Notes: a model not told the origin generated them from the sequence alone. Counted from the stretch's first letter, positions 9,379 to 18,442 are shown. The stretch: DNA of 64,000 nt from Streptomyces asoensis (GCF_016860545.1 NZ_BNEB01000002.1:310001-374000); one strand, 5' to 3'. A program made the numbers and translations.

Positions 9379-10443
9379 TCAGCCGCCTGCGAGGGGGCGG
9401 GCCGCGGAGGCCGCCGTGCCGCGCGGGAGGCGGTCCGAGTGCGGCGGGCGGCGGCTGCCGACCGGGGTCACCGGCGTGCGCTCCGAACGGGTGGTGTGCG
9501 GGCCGGGGGCGAGGTAGACCGGGGCGCGCGGCGAACGGGCCGGCGCGGCCGTCTCGCGGGCCGGCTGCGCGGCCTCGCGGGCCGCGGTGGTCTCGTCCTG
9601 GGCCGTAGAGGCCGTCGCGGCCGTCTTGAACGGCACGGGCAGGGCGACGGGGGCGGCCGGCACGGGTGCCGGGATCCTGCCGTCGCGGCGCTCGCGCCAG
9701 CGGTCGCGCAGGTCGAAGATCGCGACCTCGGCGCGGGCGATCAGCGGCTCGCACCAGGGCAGCGCCAGCAGGATCAGCAGACCCGCGGCCCAGCCGAGCA
9801 CCACGTCGCTGAGCCAGTGCGTGCCGAGGTAGACCGTGGCGAGGCCGACGCCGAGCGAGGTCACCGCGGAGAGCGCGGACAGCCAGCGCCGCGCCCTCGG
9901 GGTGGAGGCCAGATACGCCAGGATTCCCCAGGTCACGACCGCGTTGGCGGTGTGGCCGCTGGGGAATATATCGCCGCCGAGACCCATCTCGTTGGAACCG
10001 ATGGTGGTCGCGTAGTGCGGTCCGAGCCGGCCCATGCCCAGTTTCGCGGCGCCGACGGTGAGGTTCAGCAGCAGCAGCGAGGCGCCCAGGGTGAGCAGCG
10101 GACGCAGGGTGTGCTGCCGCCAGGATCTCCAGCCGAGCCAGGCGGCGACCATCACCGCGGTCGGTCCGCGCTGGCCGAGGACCACGTAGTAGTCGACGAA
10201 CCAGTGGATGCCGGACCACTGCTGGTACGGCCGGAAGAACATGACCAGCCAGTCCAGACGGACCAGCCACGACGTGATCACCACGAGCCACACGATCGCC
10301 AGATAGAAGGCCAGGGTCGCGCCGAAGAGCGCGATCCTGTGCCTGCTCATCTTCGGCACGTCGAGGTGGGCCGGTCGTTCCGGCTCACGGTCGAGCCTGG
10401 CGAACACCCGGTCCAGACGGGTGAGGTTTTGTTCGGTACGCAC
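9379..10443 (-). CDS. PAP2-superfamily membrane phosphatase
   Basis: This 354-aa integral membrane protein has about six hydrophobic segments between residues 36 and 235. The three PAP2 signature motifs are in order: KLGMGRLGP (134-142), PSGHT (161-165) and YLGTHWLSD with His209 and Asp213. Such enzymes remove phosphate from lipid or sugar phosphates such as undecaprenyl pyrophosphate or phosphatidate. The C-terminal 110 residues are a Pro/Ala/Thr-rich cytoplasmic tail not needed for catalysis. It starts with a GTG at 10443. The substrate is unknown. Confidence 0.9.
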   Translation of the reverse strand: MRTEQNLTRLDRVFARLDREPERPAHLDVPKMSRHRIALFGATLAFYLAIVWLVVITSWLVRLDWLVMFFRPYQQWSGIHWFVDYYVVLGQRGPTAVMVAAWLGWRSWRQHTLRPLLTLGASLLLLNLTVGAAKLGMGRLGPHYATTIGSNEMGLGGDIFPSGHTANAVVTWGILAYLASTPRARRWLSALSAVTSLGVGLATVYLGTHWLSDVVLGWAAGLLILLALPWCEPLIARAEVAIFDLRDRWRERRDGRIPAPVPAAPVALPVPFKTAATASTAQDETTAAREAAQPARETAAPARSPRAPVYLAPGPHTTRSERTPVTPVGSRRPPHSDRLPRGTAASAARPLAGG

Positions 10444-10667
10444 CTAAACGACGTTACAGCGAGTGAGCTCGGGACCCGGCCGAATCCGCGGGTTTGTGAT
10501 GACGATGTGATGTGGGATTGCTCTCAGAACGGCGACTATTCCTATGGAACAGCTAATCGTCGCGGCCCGATCCCTTCAATTCCTTTGATCATTCCAGGGG
10601 ATAGTTTTAGAGAACGTATAAACGGTTCCCCGAAAAGCGGATTCCATCTGTAGGGGGCCGGTGCTCC

Positions 10668-11891
10668 CTACGGGGGACCGCTGCCGTTCAGCCACCACGC
10701 CCCGTACACGGCGGACCCCACCGCCAGGCACCCCAGCACCGCCGCCGACCTGGACGTCCGCAGCCGGCTCAGGGCCACGGCCGGGGGCAGCAGCAGCGGG
10801 AAGGCGGGCAGCAGCAGACGCGGTTTGGAGCCGAAGTAGCTCGACGCGCACAGGGCGAGCGCGAGGACCACACCCCCGTACACCAGCAGGGGGAGCGGCT
10901 GGCGCTGCCGGACGCAGACGACGTACAGCCACAGCAGCAGGCCGACGCCGGCGATCAGGCCGAGACCGGCCAGGGCGGACGGGAACGACGTGAACTTGGC
11001 GGCGACGAAGCGGGCGAACGCGTAGCCGCCGTCGAAGCCGTTGCGCCAGCCCGCCTGGACGTGGAGGTATCCGAGCGGCCCCCGGCCGGTGCGACGGCCG
11101 ACCCACAGGACGTATCCGGCGGCGCCGAGCGGCGCGAGGAGCATGCCGAGGACGACGGCCGTGCGGGGGGCGCGAGCGCCGACGGACGCGCCGGGCCCGG
11201 GCGCCGGGCCGCCGATTCGCCCGGACGGGTCCGCCGGGCGGGCCCCCCGGTCCCGCAGCAGGGACACCGCACCCGCCGCCCACACCGCGGCGACCACCGC
11301 GAGCCCGATCGGCCGGGTCAGGCCGGACAGCGACGCGAGGGCCCCGGCGGTCACCCACCGGCCGGTGAGCACCGCGTACAGCGACCAGGCGGCCAGCGCG
11401 GTGAACAGCGACTCGCTGTACGCCATCGACTGCACGATCCCGACGGGCAGGGCGGCCCACACCAGCACCGCGCACACCCCGGCGCGGCGCCCGTACACCC
11501 GGTCGGCGACCGCGAAGATCCCCCAGGCCGCCGCGAGCGAGGCGAGCAGTGACACGAGGAACCCGGCGCCCCCGTAGGAGAGCGGGGCCGCCGCGTGCAG
11601 GAGCCTCTCCAGCCAGGGAAGCAACGGGAAGAAGGCGAGATCGGAGTGGACGTCCCCGTTCGGCAGACGGATCTCGTAGCCGTATCCCCCTCCGGCGACC
11701 CGCGCGTACCAGAGGGCGTCCCAGCGGGCGGTCAGCAGCGTGTACGCGTCCTTGTCCCGGGCGGCGCTCCACAGGGCGAGGGCGAGCAGACCCAGGGCGC
11801 GCACGGCCGCGTACCCCAGGAGGGCGGGGGCCGCCCGGCGCAGGGCAGCGGCGGGGCCGGGGGGCGCCGCGCGCGTCTGGAGATCGGTCAC
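10668..11891 (-). CDS. PIG-V/GT-C-type mannosyltransferase family membrane protein
   Basis: This 407-aa polytopic protein resembles GT-C glycosyltransferases of the PIG-V type, which use polyprenyl-phosphate mannose outside the membrane. The marker is ARWDALWYARVAGGGYG near residues 53-69, in the first extracytoplasmic loop, followed by FFPLLPWLERLL and many Ala/Leu-rich helices. The GTG start at 11891 (VTDLQTRAAPP) is chosen because the frame upstream runs through the non-coding divergent region. A perfect palindrome lies 20 bases upstream. The acceptor is unknown; a role in wall or lipoglycan mannosylation is inferred. Confidence 0.78.
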   Translation of the reverse strand: MTDLQTRAAPPGPAAALRRAAPALLGYAAVRALGLLALALWSAARDKDAYTLLTARWDALWYARVAGGGYGYEIRLPNGDVHSDLAFFPLLPWLERLLHAAAPLSYGGAGFLVSLLASLAAAWGIFAVADRVYGRRAGVCAVLVWAALPVGIVQSMAYSESLFTALAAWSLYAVLTGRWVTAGALASLSGLTRPIGLAVVAAVWAAGAVSLLRDRGARPADPSGRIGGPAPGPGASVGARAPRTAVVLGMLLAPLGAAGYVLWVGRRTGRGPLGYLHVQAGWRNGFDGGYAFARFVAAKFTSFPSALAGLGLIAGVGLLLWLYVVCVRQRQPLPLLVYGGVVLALALCASSYFGSKPRLLLPAFPLLLPPAVALSRLRTSRSAAVLGCLAVGSAVYGAWWLNGSGPP

Positions 11892-11910
11892 GGGCCGATT
11901 ATCGACGCCG

Positions 11911-11936
11911 CGTGCGCCGGTCCGGACCGGCGCACG
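11911..11936. promoter_or_regulatory. 26-bp perfect palindrome, probable operator
   Basis: The half-site CGTGCGCCGGTCC is followed directly by its exact reverse complement. It has no loop and no T-run, so an operator for a dimeric repressor is more likely than a terminator. It lies 20 bases upstream of the mannosyltransferase GTG. Confidence 0.6.
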
Positions 11937-12035
11937 TCCGGGCCGCTCCCGCAAGGCGACAGAGAAACGGGGAGCGGAGCGGTGCGGGGAAGTGCCCGTG
12001 AGGTGGAACGGGGGTGACGGGGAGGTGGCGCGGGA

Positions 12036-12049
12036 GTGGCGTACGCCAC
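12036..12049. promoter_or_regulatory. 14-bp perfect palindrome GTGGCGTACGCCAC
   Basis: Perfect palindrome about 180 bases upstream of the DHA2 exporter ATG. Divergent exporter promoters often carry such sites for TetR-type repressors, but no regulator gene is adjacent here. Confidence 0.4.
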
Positions 12050-12229
12050 AGGGGTTGCCTCGGGGCGGTGAGAGGTCCGCCACGTGGCCCTGGCGCGAAC
12101 TCGCGTACGCTGCGTTCCACTCGTGTTCGTCTGCGCGGGCCGGAGATCACCGCTCCTCTCCGGCCGAGCCGCGGGGAGTCCCCACCCCGTGAGCCCGCCG
12201 AACCGGGGGATCACCTGGGAGGTACGTTC

Positions 12230-13831
12230 ATGTCCGGGACGACCACGGCCGCCGCTGGGCTCCGCCGTCGGGCGGCCGGGGCCGGTGCCAACCGCTGGGT
12301 CGTCCTGGTGGTGCTGTGCGTCAGCCTGCTGCTGGTCGCGGTCGACGCGACCGTGCTGCACGTGGCGGTGCCCGCCGTCACCGAGGACCTGCGGCCCGGC
12401 GCCATCGAGCTGCTCTGGATCGTCGACACCTATCCACTGGTCTGCGCCTCGCTGCTGATCCTGTTCGGCACGCTCGGCGACAAGGTGGGCCGCAGACGGG
12501 TCCTGCTGCTCGGTTACGCGCTGTTCGGCGTCGCCTCCGCCCTGGCGGCCTTCGCGGGGAGCGCCGAGACCCTGATCCTGGCGCGCGGTCTGCTGGGCGT
12601 GGGCGGCGCGATGATCATGCCCGCGACCCTGTCGATCCTGCGCCAGGTGTTCCCGGACCGGCGTGAGCGGGCGCTCGCGATCGGCATCTGGAGCGCGGTG
12701 GCCGCGGTGGGCGCCGCCGTCGGCCCCCTCCTGGGCGGCTTCCTGCTGGAGCACTTCTGGTGGGGCTCGGTCTTCCTCGTCAACATCCCGCTGATGCTGG
12801 TCAGCCTGCCGGTGGGGCGCCTGCTGCTGCCCGAGTCGCGGGGCACGTCGGACGGCCCCTGGGACGTGGTCGGCGCGCTGATGGCGGCGGCCGGTCTGTT
12901 CGGCGTCGTGCTCGGCGTGAAGCGGCTGGGCGGCGGCGAACTCGGGCCGCTCACCGTGGCCCCGCTGCTGACGGGCGCGGCGCTGATCCTGCTGTTCGTC
13001 CGCCGTCAGCGCCGTCGCCGCCACCCTCTGGTGGACCTGCGGATGTTCGGCCGGCCGGCGTTCAGCACCTCGGTGGGCTGCATCGTCCTGGCGATGCTGG
13101 CGCTGGTGGGCCTGGAGTTGATCGCCGCGCAGTACCTCCAACTGGTGCTCGGGCTGTCCCCGCTGGAGACGGGCCTGCGGCTGCTGCCCCTGACCTTCGC
13201 CGCGATGGCGGCCGGACTGGCCGGGGCGCGGCTGCTGCGGCGCTTCGGACCGCGCCGGATGGTGTGCGGCGGGTTCGTCCTCACCGCCCTGGCGGTGCTG
13301 ACGCTCACGGCGATGGGCAGCTCCGACAACACGGGGCTGCTGCTGTCCGGGTTCCTGCTGCTCGGCTTCGGCCTGGAGACGACCCTGTTCGCGGCCTACG
13401 AGTCGATGCTGAGCGAGGCGCCGCCCGAGCAGGCCGGCGGCGCGGCCGCCATCGGGGAGACGTCGTACCAGCTGGGAGCGGGGATCGGGATCGCGCTGCT
13501 CGGCAGCGTGATGAACGCCGCGTACGCGCCCCGGCTGAGGTCGGTGCCGGGTGTGCCCGCGTCGGCCTCGGACGCGGCGGGGCATTCGCTGGGCGAGGCC
13601 TACGAGGTCGCCGGGCGGCTCGGGGGGCCGGCCGGGGCGGCCCTGCGACAGGCGGCCCGGGACGGGTTCGTGCACGGTCTGCATGTGACGCTGCTGGTGA
13701 GCGCGGGCCTGCTGCTGCTCGGGGCGGTGATGGCGCTGCGGCTGCCGCAGGTCATGCAGTGCGAGGCGCCCGCGGCGCAGGTGTCGCTCCCCTCGCCCAG
13801 GGAGGTCGACCGCTCCCGCGTCTCCGCGTGA
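12230..13831 (+). CDS. MFS drug exporter, DHA2 (14-helix) family
   Basis: This 533-aa protein has the length and pattern of 14-helix proton-driven drug exporters. The first helix carries the VAVDATVLHVAVPAV motif typical of DHA2 proteins, followed by WIVDTYPLVCASLLI and the loop motif GDKVGRRR. Antiporter motif C appears in WSAVAAVGAAVGPLLGG. A soluble tail of about 20 residues ends the protein. The ATG at 12230 is preceded by GGGAGG. The substrate cannot be told from sequence. Confidence 0.88.
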   Translation: MSGTTTAAAGLRRRAAGAGANRWVVLVVLCVSLLLVAVDATVLHVAVPAVTEDLRPGAIELLWIVDTYPLVCASLLILFGTLGDKVGRRRVLLLGYALFGVASALAAFAGSAETLILARGLLGVGGAMIMPATLSILRQVFPDRRERALAIGIWSAVAAVGAAVGPLLGGFLLEHFWWGSVFLVNIPLMLVSLPVGRLLLPESRGTSDGPWDVVGALMAAAGLFGVVLGVKRLGGGELGPLTVAPLLTGAALILLFVRRQRRRRHPLVDLRMFGRPAFSTSVGCIVLAMLALVGLELIAAQYLQLVLGLSPLETGLRLLPLTFAAMAAGLAGARLLRRFGPRRMVCGGFVLTALAVLTLTAMGSSDNTGLLLSGFLLLGFGLETTLFAAYESMLSEAPPEQAGGAAAIGETSYQLGAGIGIALLGSVMNAAYAPRLRSVPGVPASASDAAGHSLGEAYEVAGRLGGPAGAALRQAARDGFVHGLHVTLLVSAGLLLLGAVMALRLPQVMQCEAPAAQVSLPSPREVDRSRVSA

Positions 13832-13932
13832 GCGCCCCGCCCGCGCGGCACCGGTCCGCCGGTTCCCGCGCCCCGGGCGTCCGCCGTGGGGGGTGACCCG
13901 GGGACGGCGGCTTGCGGTAGCGTCGGACGCGT

Positions 13933-13951
13933 TGGTTAGCGGTGCTAGTTT
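13933..13951 (+). promoter_or_regulatory. Candidate operator upstream of the acyl-CoA dehydrogenase gene
   Basis: The core TAGC-GGT-GCTA is an exact inverted repeat. The 3 prime half GCTAGTTT is shared with the site at 62913-62931 upstream of an aldehyde dehydrogenase, suggesting one regulator for both. It ends about 22 bases before the ATG at 13974. Confidence 0.35.
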
Positions 13952-13973
13952 CAGTGTGGCGGAGGGTTTGCCG

Positions 13974-15164
13974 ATGTCTGCGTCCTCGAAGTTGCCCCCG
14001 TTCGATCCGGCCGACCCCCTGGGGATCGACGATCTGCTGGAGCCGGAGGATCTCGCGATCCGTGACACCGTGCGCGGCTGGGCGGCGGACCGGGTGCTGC
14101 CCCGTGTCGCCGAGTGGTACGAGCGCGGGGAGCTGCCGGAGATCCGGGAGCTCGCGCGCGAGCTCGGTGCGCTCGGCGCGCTCGGGATGTCGCTCGACGG
14201 GTACGGGTGCGCGGGCGCCAGCGCCGTGCAGTACGGCCTCGCGTGTCTCGAACTCGAAGCCGCCGACTCCGGGATCCGGTCCCTGGTGTCGGTGCAGGGC
14301 TCCCTGGCCATGTACGCCGTTCACCGCTTCGGCAGCGAGGAGCAGAAGCAGACCTGGCTGCCGGGGATGGCCGCCGGTGAGGTGATCGGCTGCTTCGGCC
14401 TCACCGAACCCGACCACGGCTCCGACCCCGCCGCGATGCGGACGTACGCCAAGCGGGACGGGTCGGACTGGGTGCTGACCGGCCGCAAGATGTGGATCAC
14501 CAACGGGTCCGTCGCCGGGGTGGCCGTGGTCTGGGCGCAGACCGACGACGGCATCCGCGGCTTCGTGGTGCCCACCGCCGCTCCCGGGTTCTCCGCGCCC
14601 GAGATCAAGCACAAGTGGTCCCTGCGGGCCAGCGTGACCAGCGAGCTCGTGCTCGACGAGGTGCGGTTGCCCGCCGACGCGGTCCTGCCGGAGGTGACCG
14701 GGCTGCGCGGGCCGCTCAGCTGTCTGTCCCACGCGCGCTACGGCATCGTCTGGGGCGCGATGGGAGCGGCGCGCTCCTGCTTCGAGACGGCCGTCGAGTA
14801 CTCCAGGACCCGTGAGCAGTTCGGACGGCCCATCGGGGGGTTCCAGCTCACCCAGGCGAAGCTCGCCGACATGGCGGTCGAGCTGCACAAGGGGATCCTG
14901 CTCGCCCACCATCTGGGGCGGCGCATGGACGCCGGCCGCCTGCGCCCCGAGCAGGTCAGCTTCGGCAAGCTCAACAACGTACGGGAGGCGATCGAGATCT
15001 GCCGGACCGCGCGTACCGTCCTCGGCGCCAACGGGATCTCGCTCGAATACCCCGTCATGCGGCACGCGACCAACCTGGAGTCGGTGCTCACCTACGAGGG
15101 CACCGTCGAGATGCACCAGCTCGTCCTGGGCAAGGCGCTCACCGGACTCGACGCCTTTCGCTGA
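13974..15164 (+). CDS. Acyl-CoA dehydrogenase, glutaryl-CoA dehydrogenase type
   Basis: This 396-aa FAD enzyme most resembles glutaryl-CoA dehydrogenases, which oxidise and decarboxylate glutaryl-CoA to crotonyl-CoA in lysine and tryptophan breakdown. Supporting segments are GCFGLTEPDHGSDP, KMWITNG, TREQFGRPIGGFQLTQAKLADM and LTYEGTVEMHQLVLGKALTG, where the YEGT glutamate is the family's catalytic base. The ATG at 13974 has GGAGGG eight bases upstream. It shares a bidirectional hairpin with convergent sflA. Other short-chain acyl-CoA substrates cannot be excluded. Confidence 0.88.
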   Translation: MSASSKLPPFDPADPLGIDDLLEPEDLAIRDTVRGWAADRVLPRVAEWYERGELPEIRELARELGALGALGMSLDGYGCAGASAVQYGLACLELEAADSGIRSLVSVQGSLAMYAVHRFGSEEQKQTWLPGMAAGEVIGCFGLTEPDHGSDPAAMRTYAKRDGSDWVLTGRKMWITNGSVAGVAVVWAQTDDGIRGFVVPTAAPGFSAPEIKHKWSLRASVTSELVLDEVRLPADAVLPEVTGLRGPLSCLSHARYGIVWGAMGAARSCFETAVEYSRTREQFGRPIGGFQLTQAKLADMAVELHKGILLAHHLGRRMDAGRLRPEQVSFGKLNNVREAIEICRTARTVLGANGISLEYPVMRHATNLESVLTYEGTVEMHQLVLGKALTGLDAFR

Positions 15165-15180
15165 CCCGGCCCGGAGCCGG

Positions 15181-15205
15181 GGCAGGGCCGGTGAGCGGCC
15201 CTGCC
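15181..15205. terminator. Bidirectional hairpin between the dehydrogenase gene and sflA
   Basis: GGCAGGGCC (15181-15189) pairs with GGCCCTGCC (15197-15205). The second arm ends right at the sflA stop codon. Confidence 0.7.
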
Positions 15206-15643
15206 TCAGCTCTGGTTGAAGAATCCGTCCGTCCGGTGCGCGGACGGGTCTCCGTTCACGATCTCCGTGTTGGAGGGGGTCAGCAGGAACACCCGGGTGG
15301 ACACCCGCTCGATCGAACCCCGCAGGCCGAAGATCAGCCCGGCCGCGAAGTCGACGACGCGCTTGGCGTCCCCGGCCTCCATGGCCGTGAGGTTCATGAT
15401 GACCGGGACGCCCTCCCGGAACAGTTCACCGATCGCTCGCGCGTCCCGGAAGCTGTCCGGGGTGACGGTGCCGATCCGGCGGCCCTTCTCCTCGGCCGTG
15501 TCCGTGGCCACCTTCACGCGGGGGTCGGTGACCCAGGCGTCCCCGGAGTCGGTCCCCTCGGAATAGTCGTCGTCGTAGTAACGCTCGTCATCGTTGTCGT
15601 CGACGAGGCCAAGCCAGGCACTTGCCTTGCGCACCGATCCCAT
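15206..15643 (-). CDS. sflA: SepF-like cell division protein (SflA)
   Basis: This 145-aa protein has the SepF fold: an acidic N-terminus ([16 protein letters not shown]) and a C-terminal globular domain with the typical segments [43 protein letters not shown] and RVFLLTP. SepF ties FtsZ to the membrane; streptomycetes also have the short paralogues SflA and SflB, which modulate branching and division. It lies outside the division gene cluster, as sflA does from memory, and lacks the long linker of SepF proper. ATG start; GGAGG lies upstream on the minus strand. Confidence 0.85.
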   Translation of the reverse strand: MGSVRKASAWLGLVDDNDDERYYDDDYSEGTDSGDAWVTDPRVKVATDTAEEKGRRIGTVTPDSFRDARAIGELFREGVPVIMNLTAMEAGDAKRVVDFAAGLIFGLRGSIERVSTRVFLLTPSNTEIVNGDPSAHRTDGFFNQS

Positions 15644-15955
15644 GGACGCCTCCTCTCACAGCGGGCTTTCTGCTTTCCGCATTCCCCATGGTCGTCCATG
15701 ATGCGGATGTCGCGCCAAGTGGTTAGGCGCCGCGCGGGGGGTTTGTGACGGTACTGGTGCACAGCGAATACGTCGAGAGCCCGCGTCTCCCAAGGGTCGT
15801 ACCGCATGCGGCTGCTGACTGTGAGTGAAATATGATTCTTCGTGGCGGATGGGTGACGGACGGTGCGTCCGGGTGAACCGGGTACCCCCGATCCGGCATG
15901 ACAATCGGTCGATAACATGCGGCAGCTCAATGTCCCAGGGACGACGGGGGTTGTC

Positions 15956-17146
15956 GTGTTCGGAATCGTCAGGCCGTGTACACACCGGCTCGGAGAAGGT
16001 CTCAAGGCCCAGTGGATGGCGCACCTGTGCGGGCTCTGCCTCGCGCTGCGCGGCGACCACGGGCAGTTCGCCCGGGTCGTCACCAACTACGACGGCCTGC
16101 TCATATCGGTTCTGACGGAAGCTCAGGCCGAGCGGGCCGGCGCCGGGGGGCGGCGGCGCACGGCGGGACCCTGTCCGCTGCGCGGGATGCGCACCGCGTC
16201 CGTCGCGCAGGGCGAGGGCGCGCGGCTCGCCGCCGCGGTCTCGCTGGTGCTCGCCTCGGCCAAGGTGCGCGACCATGTCGCCGACGGGGACGGGCTGCTG
16301 GCCCGGCGGCCCGTCGCCGTCGCCGCGCGCCGGGTCGCCGCCGGCTGGGGGCGGGCCGGGGAACGGAGCGGGGCCGCCGTCGGGTTCGACACCGCCGTCC
16401 TCGTCGACGCCGTCGAACGGCAGGTCGGCATCGAGGCGCTGGCCGGGCCCGGCATCCCGCTGACGGCCGTCACCGAACCGACCGAGACGGCCACCGCGGC
16501 CGCCTTCGCGCACACCGCGGTCCTGGCGGGCCGGCCGGGCAACGCCGTGCCCCTCGCCGAGGCCGGCCGCCTCTTCGGACGGCTGGCGCATCTGCTGGAC
16601 GCGGTCGAGGACCGGGAGGCCGACGCGGCGGCCGGTGCCTGGAACCCCCTGACGGCCACCGGCACCCCGCTCACCGAGGCCCGCCGCCTCGCCGACGACG
16701 CCCTGCACGGCATCCGGCTCGCCCTGCGCGACGTCGAGTTCACGGACGGCAGGCTCGCGCATCTGCTGCTCGCGCACGAGCTCGGGCGGTCCGTGGACCG
16801 GGCGTTCGGCACCCGGTCGTGCGCACACCCGGCCGAGGGCGCCTTCGGCCCGCCGACCGGACCGTACGCCCCGCGCGGACCGGTGGACCCGCACGGACCC
16901 GGCAACCCCTACGGGGGCAACCCCTTCGGCGGCGAGCCGCCCCGGCCCGACCGGCGGGGCTTCTGGGCCGGATGCGCGGTCGCACTCGGCCTGTGCTGCA
17001 CCTGCAAGGCCTGCTGCGCCGACGAGTTCGAGGGACCCTGGTCGCGGCGCAGGCGCGAGGGCTGGTGCAGCGACTGCGGCGACTGTTGCAGCTGCTGTGA
17101 CGCGTGCGAATGCTGTGAGTGCTGCGCCTGCGACTGCTCCTGCTGA
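15956..17146 (+). CDS. DUF5685-family protein with a cysteine-rich tail
   Basis: Function unknown. The 396-aa protein begins FGIVRPCTHRLGEGL, followed by MAHLCGLCLALRGDHGQFARVVTNYDGLLISVL, the family signature with CxxC-like pairs. The middle is an Ala-rich helical domain. After a Pro/Gly-rich hinge (about 295-335) the last 65 residues hold about 20 cysteines in CC, CxC and CxxC spacing with no hydrophobic anchor. The GTG at 15956 has GGGGG six bases upstream. The tail suggests metal or Fe-S binding, which is inference. A CvnD-like GTPase gene follows after 167 bp. Confidence 0.82.
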   Translation: MFGIVRPCTHRLGEGLKAQWMAHLCGLCLALRGDHGQFARVVTNYDGLLISVLTEAQAERAGAGGRRRTAGPCPLRGMRTASVAQGEGARLAAAVSLVLASAKVRDHVADGDGLLARRPVAVAARRVAAGWGRAGERSGAAVGFDTAVLVDAVERQVGIEALAGPGIPLTAVTEPTETATAAAFAHTAVLAGRPGNAVPLAEAGRLFGRLAHLLDAVEDREADAAAGAWNPLTATGTPLTEARRLADDALHGIRLALRDVEFTDGRLAHLLLAHELGRSVDRAFGTRSCAHPAEGAFGPPTGPYAPRGPVDPHGPGNPYGGNPFGGEPPRPDRRGFWAGCAVALGLCCTCKACCADEFEGPWSRRRREGWCSDCGDCCSCCDACECCECCACDCSC

Positions 17147-17313
17147 CCTGAGCACGGACCCCTGGCGCAGGGTCGGGTGAGTGGGTGGGGGTACGGGGAC
17201 GTATCTGAGGGCGGGGCGGGACCTCGGGCGGGCGGTCGTCGGTGTCGGCGGCAGCCGCTCGTGGGTCGCGGACCCGCGGAGCGACCGGCTCCGGATGCTC
17301 GAAAGGATCAGGG

Positions 17314-17913
17314 ATGATGTCCGGGCGCTCTGACAGCACCGTCCCGCTCGCCGTGAAGATCGTGGTGAGCGGCGGCCTCGGGGCCGGCAAGACGACCTTC
17401 ATCGGCACGGTCTCCGAGATCGAGCCGCTCGGCACCGAGGCGGCGATCACCCAGGTGTCGGTCGGGATCGACTCCCTCGAAGGCGTGGAGTCCAAGACGA
17501 GCACCACCGTCGCGCTCGACTTCGGCCGGATCGTGCTCGATCCCGCCATCACCCTCTACCTGTTCGGTACGCCCGGGCAGGGCCGGTTCTCCTTCCTGTG
17601 GGACGACCTGGTGGAGGGCGCGCTCGGAACGGTCGTCCTCGTGGACACCCGGCGGATCGAGGAGTGCTTCCCGGCCCTCGACTACTTCGAGGCCCAGGGT
17701 GCGCCGTTCGTCCTCGCGGTGAACCGCTTCGACGGCGCCGAACGGTTCGAACCGGAGGTGGTGCGGGAGGCCTTGGGGCTGAGCGCCGAGGTGCCCCTGC
17801 TGGAGTGCGACGCCCGTGAGCGCGGCTCCGTACGGGACGTGCTCGGTGCGTTGATGGACCGGGTGGTCGGCTTCCGCGCCGCTGAGGGACGCCCGGCGGT
17901 CGGGGCGCGCTGA
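17314..17913 (+). CDS. CvnD-type small GTPase (conservon family), stand-alone
   Basis: This 199-aa protein carries GGLGAGKTT (residues 20-28) as P-loop, LFGTPGQGRFSFLW as the G3 region and NRFDG in place of NKxD. These are marks of the CvnD/MglA-like GTPases that normally end conservons (sensor kinase-roadblock-DUF742-GTPase). No kinase, roadblock or DUF742 gene is next to it, so it must act alone or with distant partners. The ATG at 17314 follows GAAAGGATCAGGG; an ATG one codon later is possible. Confidence 0.85.
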   Translation: MMSGRSDSTVPLAVKIVVSGGLGAGKTTFIGTVSEIEPLGTEAAITQVSVGIDSLEGVESKTSTTVALDFGRIVLDPAITLYLFGTPGQGRFSFLWDDLVEGALGTVVLVDTRRIEECFPALDYFEAQGAPFVLAVNRFDGAERFEPEVVREALGLSAEVPLLECDARERGSVRDVLGALMDRVVGFRAAEGRPAVGAR

Positions 17914-18442
17914 AGACCGCGGGACGGGGGCGGGGCAGAGGCGAACAGGGCCGGGGGCGGGGCGGACGAGACCGGTGGAGAAGGCACGGGAAGACGCGGG
18001 AGGGCGAAGGGAGGTGCGCGGGCGAGGGGAGGGCGCGCGTGTGAAGGCGGGACCGGGCGAAGAGGGATCGCGGGGCCGCGCGAAGGGAGTTCGCGGGACC
18101 GGGCGAGGGAGAACGCGGAAGAGGGCGCCCCGGGAACGGGCGCCGCAGTGGGTCAGCTCAACAGGAACAGGACCACACGCGACCGAAGTCGATGTGGGAG
18201 CGGGTGACCAGACACTGCTGCGGATGCATGGGCCAAGTGGAACAGGTCTCCGGTGGTGCGTCAACCGACTTGAGACGTACCGCTCACAGTGTGGACGGCC
18301 TTGACAGTGAGGGGAAAAGCGCGCGTAATCTCGCCGCACGGCCCTGCTGAGGGGCTCGGCCGTGTCTGCGCCGCGCGGCGCGCTTCTTCCGGTGTGTGAA
18401 GGCACCTCCCGTGTTCGACCTCAGCTGTCACGGAGCCTTCGC
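17914..18442. other. 529-bp intergenic region
   Basis: The left part (17914-18150) is purine-rich, repetitive-looking G/A sequence without a credible gene. The right part contains a strong promoter (18301-18331) for the flavin gene cluster and a leader of about 105 nt. A frame open to a GTG at 18362 would extend the next protein, but the ATG at 18443 has the better conserved start. Confidence 0.6.
18301..18331 (+). promoter_or_regulatory. Promoter for the flavin monooxygenase cluster
   Basis: A perfect TTGACA (18301-18306) and TAATCT (18326-18331) are spaced by 19 bases. TTGACA is rare in this DNA, which makes the call fairly strong despite the long spacer. Confidence 0.6.

Larger units (their letters stand above)
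11892..12229. other. 338-bp divergent intergenic region with two palindromes
   Basis: The region separates the mannosyltransferase (-) and the DHA2 exporter (+). It holds a 26-bp perfect palindrome (11911-11936) and a 14-bp perfect palindrome (12036-12049), both listed separately. No small gene was convincing. Confidence 0.65.

Noticed and set aside
18362..18440. Cysteine-rich leader peptide controlling the monooxygenase cluster
   Set aside because: The only short frame there is in phase with the main gene and lacks a CC-rich end, so no leader peptide was called.
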